From Betaproteobacteria bacterium (GTDB lineage: Bacteria > Pseudomonadota > Gammaproteobacteria > Burkholderiales > Burkholderiaceae_E): DNA of 5,458 bases. Location of the stretch: assembly GCA_009922405.1 (NCBI GenBank), contig RFVZ01000171.1, forward strand, positions 1 to 5,458. Reading direction: 5' to 3'. The notes beneath the pieces are model-generated. The model did no database searches and was not told the origin of the DNA. It worked only from the letters and a program-made list of their open reading frames with translations. Of the stretch, positions 1 to 5,290 are shown in pieces (the first letter of the stretch is position 1; every line of letters begins with the position of its first letter). The translations under genes were made by a program, and so were the position numbers.

Positions 1-102
1 GGCGACAGTCCACGGCAGTTGGCGGACAAGCATGCCGACATGGGCAAGACAGTCAGCGGGTATCTGCGGCGGGGACTGCGACTGGTGGAGAACGATACCT
101 GA
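1..102 (+). CDS. 3' end of an unrecognised gene (33 codons, cut by the window edge)
   Basis: The frame is open from the first base and ends at TGA (100-102). It encodes a 33-residue basic, probably helical tail with the core GKTVSGYLRRGLRLVE (residues 15-30). I do not recognise the family. The main evidence that it is coding is a second copy at 4230-4342: of 23 differences over 113 aligned bases, 13 fall at third, 7 at first and 3 at second codon positions of this frame, and 8 are clearly synonymous. That pattern indicates past protein-level selection. The other copy ends at a TAG two codons later, and that TAG is also present here (106-108), so the TGA is probably a newer, slightly earlier stop. 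Whether the gene is intact upstream cannot be judged from this window, and it could equally be a decayed remnant. Confidence 0.5.
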   Translation, partial: GDSPRQLADKHADMGKTVSGYLRRGLRLVENDT

Positions 103-113
103 GGTTAGTTTCC
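1..113 (+). repeat. Direct repeat, left copy (113 bp, about 80% identical to 4230-4342)
   Basis: Aligned by eye without gaps against 4230-4342, there are 23 mismatches in 113 positions. Similarity continues past the stop codon for 11 identical bases (ggttagtttcc) and then stops abruptly. The repeat may extend left beyond the window. It is in direct orientation with the right copy, and about 4.1 kb containing the hydrolase and ligase genes lies between them. It has no terminal inverted repeats or target duplications, so it looks like a duplicated gene end and not an insertion sequence. Confidence 0.8.
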
Positions 114-797
114 GTTACTCTAGGCAGAGCTATTTCCAACAATCCGAAAACCAATGCCAGCCTACGTCAGGGAGTGGGCTGGTCTCATTTAATTCACTTC
201 GAGCATGCCTCAAATTGGCTGAATGTAGACGCGTAGGTAATGGGTGTTGTTGGCGTATGACGTACTGAGCTTGTTGGCTGGAGGCTCATCTGCACACGTC
301 GGCGCTAGCCAAATACGGACAATAAATTACGAAAATCCGAAAAACCAGAGCTCCTTACAACGGCAGAAAAAGTGAGGGGGTAATCAGCAAAATCAGGGTT
401 GAGACGCCTTTTTTTGGGGAATTCTCCGAAGTGCGGACAGGATCCAAACGCTCAAAGCCCCACATGGCGGCGACCTGGGGGGTTAGATAAATCGTTCAGC
501 GGGCTTTCAGCGGTAGTTCTGGCGGGTGAGACGATCCTATTCGCGCCGGTACGACGGCGGCACTGAAGCAGGTTCGTGTTGAGGCTCGTTGATATCGAAT
601 AAACGTCGCGCAGCCAGCAAACACGAAGAACACAAGGGTAAATCCCCGGACGTGTTGCCTTAAGTGCGAGCCGCATATCGCTGCGCCGCTCGAACCAAGG
701 AATGGCGTCCCGACCGAGACCCATGCAGCGGCCAACTCCACTATCGATCGTCCAGAAGGAAGTAAGCCCCGGGTAGGGATAGCGTGTGAAACCGAAG

Positions 798-826
798 CGA
801 AATCACGCTAAGAAAGCGCGATTTCG
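798..826. repeat. Intergenic stem-loop (12-bp arms, 5-nt loop)
   Basis: The arms cgaaatcacgct (798-809) and agcgcgatttcg (815-826) pair over 12 positions with a single A:C mismatch and the loop aagaa. On the minus strand that mismatch becomes a G:U wobble, so the stem is more stable in minus-strand RNA. There is no adjacent T tract on either strand, so a standard intrinsic terminator is unlikely. It could be an operator, a REP-like palindrome or an RNA structure. It lies about 200 bases upstream of the serine hydrolase start. Confidence 0.5.
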
Positions 827-928
827 AGCGTAACGCCTAAAGCGCTGGTCATGACTGGGTCTTGATCGACGAAAGATTCATTAGTCCGCCCAATCCACAG
901 GTCTTCGAGAAATCCCCGCGCCCCCACC

Positions 929-963
929 TTGTACGGATGTTTACCCTAACTATTAGCTTGACA
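929..963 (+). promoter_or_regulatory. Weak candidate promoter hexamers upstream of the serine hydrolase
   Basis: Two weak options are visible. TTGTAC (929-934) and TATTAG (951-956), separated by 16 bases, match the sigma-70 consensus at 3/6 and 4/6. A perfect TTGACA (958-963) also occurs, but has no acceptable -10 element 15-19 bases downstream. Neither is strong; the gene may use another sigma factor or an activator. Confidence 0.2.
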
Positions 964-1008
964 CGGACACGATTAAGCTAGTCCGAAAAGATGTTTGCGG
1001 TGTTTTCG

Positions 1009-1014
1009 AAGGAG
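1009..1014 (+). promoter_or_regulatory. Ribosome-binding site fixing the serine hydrolase start at 1024
   Basis: AAGGAG sits 9 bases before the ATG at 1024. The alternative in-frame ATG at 991 is preceded only by ccgaaaag, a poor site, and would add 11 residues that carry no signal-peptide character. The downstream start is therefore preferred. Confidence 0.75.
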
Positions 1015-1023
1015 AAGTTCGAC

Positions 1024-2256
1024 ATGACAACAAGCCTGAACTCCGTTGCGAATCAAATCCTCGCCGAGACCACTGGGCGCGCCGGGGGCGCTCCCGGCGT
1101 TGTCGCCATGGTGACCGACCGAGATCACAATGTTTATGAGGGAGCGGCCGGTTTTCGCGAGCTAGGTAAGGACGATCCAATGACCCTCGATTCCGTGATG
1201 GCGGTTTTTTCGACCACCAAAGCAATCACCGGGGTTGCCATCATGCAGTTGATCGAAGAGGGCAAGATCAGCCGCTCCGACGTCGCCAAGAAATTCGTAC
1301 CCGAAATTTCGGACATCGGCGTACTCGAGGGCTTCGATACCGATGGCCAGCCCCGCGTCCGGCCACCGAAACGCGACATCACCATTGCCGATCTGATGTT
1401 GCATACCGCCGGGTTTAGTTACGAATTTTTTAGTCATGACGATCTGCAGTACCGGACGGCGAAGAACATACCGACTGTCGTTTCGGGCACCTTCGATTCT
1501 ATTCGTACGGTGCTTTTACATGACCCTGGCAATCGCTGGACCTATGGCGTAAACATCGACTGGCTTGGCCGGGTGGTTGAACAACAGCGGGGAAAACGGC
1601 TGGGAGAGGTCTTCGCCGAGCGCATCTTTGGCCCGCTCGGGATGACCGATATCGGCTTCAATCTGAGCGATTCCATGAAACCGCGTCGAGCAACACTTCA
1701 TGACAGGGCACAAGACGGAAAACTCACGCCGCTGCCCGATCTGGTCTTACCTCAGCCGCCGGAGATGGACATGGGAGGACACGGTTTGTACTCGACAGTT
1801 GGCGAGTACATGAAGTTCATCCGCATGTTCCTAAACGACGGCGCAGGGCCACACGGCCGAGTTCTGCAAGCGCAGACGGTAGACATGATGTCGCAAAACG
1901 GTTTGCCAACAGGCATGACCAGTGGCGGTTGGGCTACCTCAATCCCGTCCCTGTCTAATGCGGGTGAGTTTGATCCAGGAGTAAAAAAGAGTTGGGCCTG
2001 GACCTTTCAGCGCAACGAAGAGCCAACTTCCAGCGGACGGCCTTCGGGATCGCTGATGTGGGCTGGGCTCGGTAATTTGTACTACTGGATCGACCGCAAG
2101 AATGGTGTCGGCGGTTTCTGGGGCTCTCAAATTTTGCCGTTTCAAGACATTGCTTCATACCCTGGTTTCGTCGCGCTCGAAACCGCCGTCTATCGCACGA
2201 TGAATTCTCACCAAGGATATTCAAATCGGGGCCTTGGCGTTAGCGCTCGTCAGTAA
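1024..2256 (+). CDS. Serine hydrolase of the beta-lactamase/esterase superfamily (family VIII carboxylesterase-like)
   Basis: A 410-residue protein of the class C beta-lactamase fold (COG1680 type). Visible landmarks are the nucleophile motif STTK (Ser63, Lys66), the family block LMLHTAGF (124-131), the Tyr motif WTYGVN (Tyr174) in the usual W-x-Y...D-x-LG setting, GGHGLYST (251-258, normally GGGGL-ST), and MWAGLGN...YYWIDR (345-358). The last block corresponds to the W-G-G region that replaces the beta-lactamase KTG. Length is typical of the EstB/family VIII group. Nothing resembling a signal peptide or membrane segment is present, so it is probably cytosolic and acts on esters or small amides; being a resistance beta-lactamase is unlikely. 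The start is set by the strong AAGGAG before 1024; a start at 991 would give 421 residues. It stands alone and converges on the acyl-CoA ligase, ending 23 bases from it. The substrate cannot be deduced. Superfamily assignment is firm; esterase activity is inference. Confidence 0.88.
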   Translation: MTTSLNSVANQILAETTGRAGGAPGVVAMVTDRDHNVYEGAAGFRELGKDDPMTLDSVMAVFSTTKAITGVAIMQLIEEGKISRSDVAKKFVPEISDIGVLEGFDTDGQPRVRPPKRDITIADLMLHTAGFSYEFFSHDDLQYRTAKNIPTVVSGTFDSIRTVLLHDPGNRWTYGVNIDWLGRVVEQQRGKRLGEVFAERIFGPLGMTDIGFNLSDSMKPRRATLHDRAQDGKLTPLPDLVLPQPPEMDMGGHGLYSTVGEYMKFIRMFLNDGAGPHGRVLQAQTVDMMSQNGLPTGMTSGGWATSIPSLSNAGEFDPGVKKSWAWTFQRNEEPTSSGRPSGSLMWAGLGNLYYWIDRKNGVGGFWGSQILPFQDIASYPGFVALETAVYRTMNSHQGYSNRGLGVSARQ

Positions 2257-2279
2257 TGACCAATGGGCGCCTACCTCAA

Positions 2280-3920
2280 TCAAATTGACGCTAAACGATG
2301 ATTTTTGTAGATCTCGCGCAGCTTGGTTTTGAGTAATTTGCCAGTGGCGGTGTGCGGTAACTCGTCAACAAACAAAATTTCGTCGGGTAACCACCATTTG
2401 GCAATGTGGGAGGCCAAATGCGACATGAGCTCATCCTTCGACACGGAAGTCCCTGCGCGACGAACGACCAGCATCAAGGGGCGCTCCTGCCATTTGGGAT
2501 GCGCCACGCCGATGACGGCTGCTTCGGCCACCTCTGGATGCGAATTGGCACACAACTCCACGTCGATCGAAGAAATCCACTCGCCACCCGACTTGATCAC
2601 ATCCTTGGCACGGTCGACCAGTTGTACATAGCCGTCCGGGTCGATCGTGGCGACATCCCCAGTGGGGAAATAACCCTCGGCATCGAGCACTTCACCGCCT
2701 TCGTTCTTGAAATAACCGCTGGCGATCCAAGGCCCCCGCACATGCAAATGCCCGAAGGCCACACCATCCCATGGCAAGGTCTCTCCGTCTTTACCAACGA
2801 TCTTCAGGTCCACCCCCCAGACACCTCGGCCCTGTTTGAGCTTGATCTTCAGTAACGCTTCGGCGGGTGTGTGGGCATGCTTGGGCAAGAGTTTGCTGAT
2901 GACGCCAATCGGACTGGTTTCGGTCATCCCCCAGCCCTGCACCACTTCAGCACCGAACTGCTGCTCGAACCGCTCGAGCATGGCTCGCGAAACAGCAGAT
3001 CCGCCAATACCGACACGCGTGACAGACAGTGTGGATGGATCGATCTGGGGATTCGCGTCAAGGTACTGGAACAACATCAACCAGACCGTCGGGACACCTT
3101 GCGAAAAAGTAACCCGCTCCTGAGCCATCAAGTTGTAAATGCTCTCGCCATCCAAGTGGGGGCCAGGCAACACAAGCTTGGCACCCACCATGGCGGCGGC
3201 ATACGGTGCACCCCAGGCGTTGGCGTGGAACATCGGCACGACCAGCAACAAGGTCTCTGATGAGCTAATGCCAAAGGTATCGGGTGCCAACTCCATCAAG
3301 GTATGTAGCACGGTGGAGCGGTGGGAATACAGCACGCCCTTGGGGTTGCCGGTCGTGCCCGAGGTGTAGCACAGCGACGATGCGCTGCGCTCATCGAACT
3401 CAGGCCACTCATAGGCTGTACTTTGCGCCGCCATTAATTCGTCAAAGCAATGCACCTGCGGCAAGTTCATGCCTGGCATGTGTGCTCGATCGGTCATGGC
3501 GACATAGTGTTTGACTGACTTGAGCATCGGCGCGAGCTTTTCCACCAGGGGTGCAAAGCCAATGTCAAAAAACAGCACCTGATCTTCGGCATGGTTGATG
3601 ATGTAGTCGATTTGCTCCGGGAACAGGCGCGGATTGACGGTGTGCAGCACCGCACCGCTGCCAGATACGCCGTAATAAAGAGCCAAGTGCCTGAATGAAT
3701 TCCAGGCCAGGGTGCCAACCCGCTCGCCGGGCTTGACGCCCAATACCACCATGGCGTGGGCCACTTGCCGAGACAGCAAACACAGCTCGCCCCAGTTGGT
3801 GCGGTGCTCGCGGCCCTCGGGTAGGCGCGAAACGATCTCGGTCGCAGGGTGGAATGTGGCTGCATGCTCCACCGCAGTGTCCGTTTGACGACAGTGCGTT
3901 TGATTCATTGAGTTGGTCAT
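2280..3920 (-). CDS. Medium/long-chain acyl-CoA ligase (AMP-forming, AlkK/FadD-like)
   Basis: This 546-residue enzyme of the ANL adenylate-forming superfamily converts a carboxylic acid, ATP and CoA into acyl-CoA, AMP and PPi. The motifs are in order: the P-loop YTSGTTGNPKG (185-195), GWGMTET (329-335), YFPTGD with Asp422, the hinge VDRAKDVIKSGGEWIS with Arg437 and Lys443 (435-450), and the catalytic Lys528 in TATGKLLK. The N-terminal blocks TEIVSR (27-32), TLAWN and VLHTVNPRLFPEQIDYIINHAED (91-113), and the tail block HPEVAEAAVIGVAHPKWQERP, are characteristic of the AlkK-like medium/long-chain fatty acyl-CoA synthetases. No signal peptide or membrane segment is seen. The start at 3920 has GGAG (3927-3930) six bases upstream; a second Met four codons in is less well placed. 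The remnant permease end at 3942-4028 on the same strand suggests it was once the downstream gene of a liv-type transporter operon. The exact substrate (fatty, cyclic or aromatic acid) cannot be told. Confidence 0.95.
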   Translation of the reverse strand: MTNSMNQTHCRQTDTAVEHAATFHPATEIVSRLPEGREHRTNWGELCLLSRQVAHAMVVLGVKPGERVGTLAWNSFRHLALYYGVSGSGAVLHTVNPRLFPEQIDYIINHAEDQVLFFDIGFAPLVEKLAPMLKSVKHYVAMTDRAHMPGMNLPQVHCFDELMAAQSTAYEWPEFDERSASSLCYTSGTTGNPKGVLYSHRSTVLHTLMELAPDTFGISSSETLLLVVPMFHANAWGAPYAAAMVGAKLVLPGPHLDGESIYNLMAQERVTFSQGVPTVWLMLFQYLDANPQIDPSTLSVTRVGIGGSAVSRAMLERFEQQFGAEVVQGWGMTETSPIGVISKLLPKHAHTPAEALLKIKLKQGRGVWGVDLKIVGKDGETLPWDGVAFGHLHVRGPWIASGYFKNEGGEVLDAEGYFPTGDVATIDPDGYVQLVDRAKDVIKSGGEWISSIDVELCANSHPEVAEAAVIGVAHPKWQERPLMLVVRRAGTSVSKDELMSHLASHIAKWWLPDEILFVDELPHTATGKLLKTKLREIYKNHRLASI

Positions 3921-3926
3921 TTTTGT

Positions 3927-3930
3927 CTCC
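3927..3930 (-). promoter_or_regulatory. Ribosome-binding site of the acyl-CoA ligase
   Basis: Read on the minus strand, GGAG is followed by acaaaa and then the ATG at 3920, a normal 6-base spacing. This supports the 546-residue start over the internal Met at codon 5. Confidence 0.7.
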
Positions 3931-3941
3931 GACGTTTCTTT

Positions 3942-4028
3942 TTATCCCTTTTGAAGGTGCCTCAGCAAGCCCGCCACCCCACCGGGCGGGGTAACAATCA
4001 GCAGGGTCAGCACCACACCATCCGTCGC
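3942..4028 (-). pseudogene. C-terminal remnant of a LivM-like branched-chain amino acid ABC permease
   Basis: On the minus strand this frame reads DGVVLTLLIVTPPGGVAGLL and then a short basic tail, ending at TAA (3942-3944). A last hydrophobic helix followed by a P-x-G-hydrophobic-G-L turn and a short basic tail is the usual end of LivM permeases of the branched-chain amino acid/urea ABC uptake family. The same frame is closed immediately upstream by TGA (4029-4031). None of the three minus-strand frames between 4031 and 4200 looks like the preceding part of a permease, so the gene is truncated to about 24-28 codons. Its stop lies 21 bases before the ligase start on the same strand, the expected spacing for livM followed by an acyl-CoA ligase in one operon. 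The assignment rests on a short stretch and is moderate; it could be the end of another membrane protein. Confidence 0.5.
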
Positions 4029-4031
4029 TCA

Positions 4032-4337
4032 AGGCGCAGCGTGCTTCTTCCGCACAATGCCTTGTACCTCGCCCGCCCAACCGCAACCTTGTCGCTCGAG
4101 GCCCAGCAGCGGCGCGAGCTGCGCCAAAAACTCTGCGGCGACTGATCTGGACCCGAGAACCTTTCTTTGGTAACCATATGGGAGATCGAGGAGTAACTGC
4201 GACTCAAGGCTTCTGCCATGGGGCGCGCAGGTGACAGACCGCGGGAGTTGGCGGACGAGCCTGCCCACCCAGGCAAGACGGTCAGTGGCTATCTGCGGCG
4301 CGGGCTATGCCTGGTGGAGAAGGCTGCCCGGGGTTAG
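4032..4337 (+). pseudogene. Degenerate 3' part of an unrecognised gene, with two in-frame stops
   Basis: One plus-strand frame looks coding throughout this interval: most codons end in G or C, and it reads LSLEAQQRRELRQKLCGD, stop, SGPENLSLVTIWEIEE, stop, then LRLKASAMGRAGDRPRELADE and GKTVSGYLRRGLCLVE. It ends at TAG (4335-4337). The interruptions are TGA (4143-4145) and TAA (4194-4196), and no frameshift is needed to connect the parts. The last 36 codons match the frame at 1-102, with the core GKTVSGYLRRGL identical, so both descend from one gene family, which I cannot name. The 5' portion is missing: the antisense livM remnant begins at about 4028. A shorter 39-residue open frame starting at ATG 4218 could in principle still be translated, but no good ribosome-binding site precedes it. 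Confidence 0.55.
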
Positions 4338-4342
4338 TTTCC
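4230..4342 (+). repeat. Direct repeat, right copy (113 bp, about 80% identical to 1-113)
   Basis: This is the partner of the repeat at 1-113, in the same orientation. It covers the last 34 codons before the shared position of the left copy's stop, plus 11 further identical bases including the TAG stop. Similarity ends sharply at 4342. Divergence concentrated at third codon positions indicates an old duplication or paralogous gene ends, not a recent copy. Confidence 0.8.
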
Positions 4343-4640
4343 ATGGTGTAGCGACTTTAGATGAAATCACGCCCTCCGAGGGCTCGACAGGCAGCTGTCG
4401 TTCTCGAGAAGTAGCCATAAAAGCAAGATTTCGCTTGGAATGACTCGCCAACGCAACGCCTTCAGCCTCTCGTTCGGCGGTAAGGTAGGGCCTTTTGAAG
4501 CGGATCAGGCTATCCTCGTTGTTTGTATTCAGTCGACCAATCGAGAGCCAAGATAGCAACTGCGGATGGCGACGCGAGAGTTATTTTGTATTCAACCGCA
4601 GCATGCCTTCGGCAGCGGTCACACAACTTGCCATGGCCGA
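4343..4640. other. Stretch without a recognisable gene between the pseudogene and ppa
   Basis: Short frames exist here (70-91 codons on either strand) but have no supporting features. The stretch carries the palindrome cluster at 4371-4410, a second occurrence of gaaatcacgc (4363-4372, also at 799-808), and a 10-base direct repeat tttgtattca at 4522-4531 and 4585-4594. No tRNA, insertion sequence end or coding remnant was recognised. Confidence 0.5.
4371..4410. repeat. Three consecutive palindromes
   Basis: Hairpin 1 is gccct-ccg-agggc (4371-4383), hairpin 2 is cgacag-gcag-ctgtcg (4385-4400), and a perfect 10-base palindrome ttctcgagaa follows (4401-4410). Together they fill 40 bases with almost no spacers. 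They start 33 bases after the pseudogene stop and lack a T tract. They may be a factor-assisted terminator or RNA 3'-end structure of the decayed gene, or a repetitive palindromic element. Confidence 0.5.
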
Positions 4641-4642
4641 GT

Positions 4643-4669
4643 TTGACGGGTAAGCCTTGATAGTATAAG
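4643..4669 (+). promoter_or_regulatory. Candidate sigma-70 promoter of ppa
   Basis: TTGACG (4643-4648) and TATAAG (4664-4669) each match the consensus at 5 of 6 positions. The spacer is 15 bases, shorter than the ideal 17. The expected transcription start near 4676 would give a leader of about 28 bases before the ppa ATG. No operator-like repeat overlaps it, consistent with the constitutive expression usual for ppa. Confidence 0.4.
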
Positions 4670-4703
4670 GGCCTTCAATGGCAACGCCTAACCGGAGCAC
4701 CAC

Positions 4704-5243
4704 ATGAATCTTGATCGAGTCGGACCAGGGAAACGAGTCCCTGAGCATTTCAACGTGATTATCGAAATCCCGATGAATTCTGATCCGATCAAATACGAGG
4801 TCGACAAGAAGACAAGAGCGATCTTCGTCGACCGGTTCATGAGCACGTCGATGCACTATCCCTGCAACTACGGGTATGTACCGAAGACCATCGCCGATGA
4901 TGGCGATCCGGTTGATGTGTTGGTGATTACGCCGTTTCCACTGATTCCCGGGGTGGTGGTCAGTTGCCGCCCCATCGGCGTGCTCAAGATGGATGATGAG
5001 GCCGGGGGGGACGCCAAATTACTCGCGGTGCCCGAGGACAAGATCCTGCCGATTTACACCCATTGGCAGAAACCCGAGGACATGAACCCCTTGCGTCTGA
5101 AGGCCATTCAGCATTTTTTCGAGCACTACAAAGATCTCGAGGCCGGGAAGTGGGTCAAGGTGCATGGTTGGGAAGGACCACAATCCGCCAAACAGGAAAT
5201 TCTCGATGGGATGCGCCGCTATAACCAAGAGAACCCCCCGTGA
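4704..5243 (+). CDS. ppa: Inorganic pyrophosphatase, family I (soluble)
   Basis: A 179-residue cytosolic enzyme that hydrolyses inorganic pyrophosphate to two phosphates, pulling biosynthetic and CoA-ligation reactions forward. The family I signature is present as DGDPVDV (Asp66, Asp68, Asp71). The other active-site positions line up with the E. coli enzyme: Glu21, Lys30, Arg44, Tyr56, Asp98 and Asp103 in MDDEAGGDAKL, Lys105, and Tyr142-Lys143 in HYKDLE. The length is normal for bacterial family I enzymes (about 175-180 residues) and no signal peptide is seen. GGAG (4694-4697) lies six bases before the ATG, with a plausible promoter upstream. It converges on the membrane pyrophosphatase gene, with 47 bases between the stops. 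Nothing essential is missing, and the assignment is firm. Confidence 0.97.
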   Translation: MNLDRVGPGKRVPEHFNVIIEIPMNSDPIKYEVDKKTRAIFVDRFMSTSMHYPCNYGYVPKTIADDGDPVDVLVITPFPLIPGVVVSCRPIGVLKMDDEAGGDAKLLAVPEDKILPIYTHWQKPEDMNPLRLKAIQHFFEHYKDLEAGKWVKVHGWEGPQSAKQEILDGMRRYNQENPP

Positions 5244-5261
5244 TCCACGCCTAAGGCGCAT

Positions 5262-5280
5262 GACCAGGGGGCTCCCGGTC
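5262..5280. terminator. Possible hairpin between the convergent ppa and hppA ends
   Basis: gacc-a-ggg pairs with cccggtc around a ggct loop: seven base pairs with one bulged A. A smaller palindrome, cgcctaaggcg, lies just before it (5248-5258). Its position between two convergent stops suits a shared terminator, but there is no T run on either side, so it is not a canonical intrinsic terminator. Confidence 0.3.
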
Positions 5281-5290
5281 GAGTGCTCCG

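Larger units (their letters stand above)
114..990. other. Long stretch without a recognisable gene
   Basis: I see no convincing gene here. Reading frames of 78-90 codons exist on both strands, but none has a credible ribosome-binding site, a familiar motif or coding-like codon use. Parts, such as 300-420, are visibly more AT-rich than the genes. Contents noted: a short imperfect direct repeat (aatccgaaaa followed by cca) at 141-153 and 334-347, a T7 run at 410-417 without a stem before it, a strong hairpin at 798-826, and possible promoter hexamers near 929-963. Decayed gene remnants too short to recognise are possible. Confidence 0.6.

Noticed and set aside
32..268. Plus-strand 78-codon open frame starting inside the left repeat
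   Set aside because: It runs in a different frame from the conserved reading frame at 1-102, has no ribosome-binding site, and its composition is not coding-like.
400..420. T7 run as an intrinsic terminator
   Set aside because: The preceding bases (tcagggttgagacgcc) do not form a stem.
452..741. Two overlapping minus-strand frames of 81 and 90 codons
   Set aside because: They have no recognisable motif, no good ribosome-binding site and irregular codon use; one has a hydrophobic patch, but not enough to claim a membrane protein.
991..1023. Upstream ATG at 991 as the serine hydrolase start
   Set aside because: It has a poor ribosome-binding site, while AAGGAG is ideally placed for 1024, and the extra 11 residues carry no recognisable feature.
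2323..3514. Several plus-strand frames of 76-149 codons inside the acyl-CoA ligase
   Set aside because: They are antisense shadows of a strongly supported gene with all family motifs.
3969..3991. GC-rich hairpin (cccgcc...ggcggg) as a terminator upstream of the ligase
   Set aside because: It falls inside the livM-like coding remnant, where Pro and Gly codons explain the GC runs, and no T tract follows in the relevant direction.
4007..4276. Minus-strand frames of 79 and 89 codons opposite the pseudogene
   Set aside because: The substitution pattern between the two repeat copies supports coding on the plus strand, and neither minus frame continues into the LivM-like tail.
1..4342. Composite transposon bounded by the two repeats
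   Set aside because: The repeats are gene ends with codon-biased divergence; there is no transposase, terminal inverted repeat or target-site duplication.
4305..4559. Minus-strand 84-codon frame
   Set aside because: It overlaps the repeat antisense and the palindrome cluster, with no ribosome-binding site or motif.
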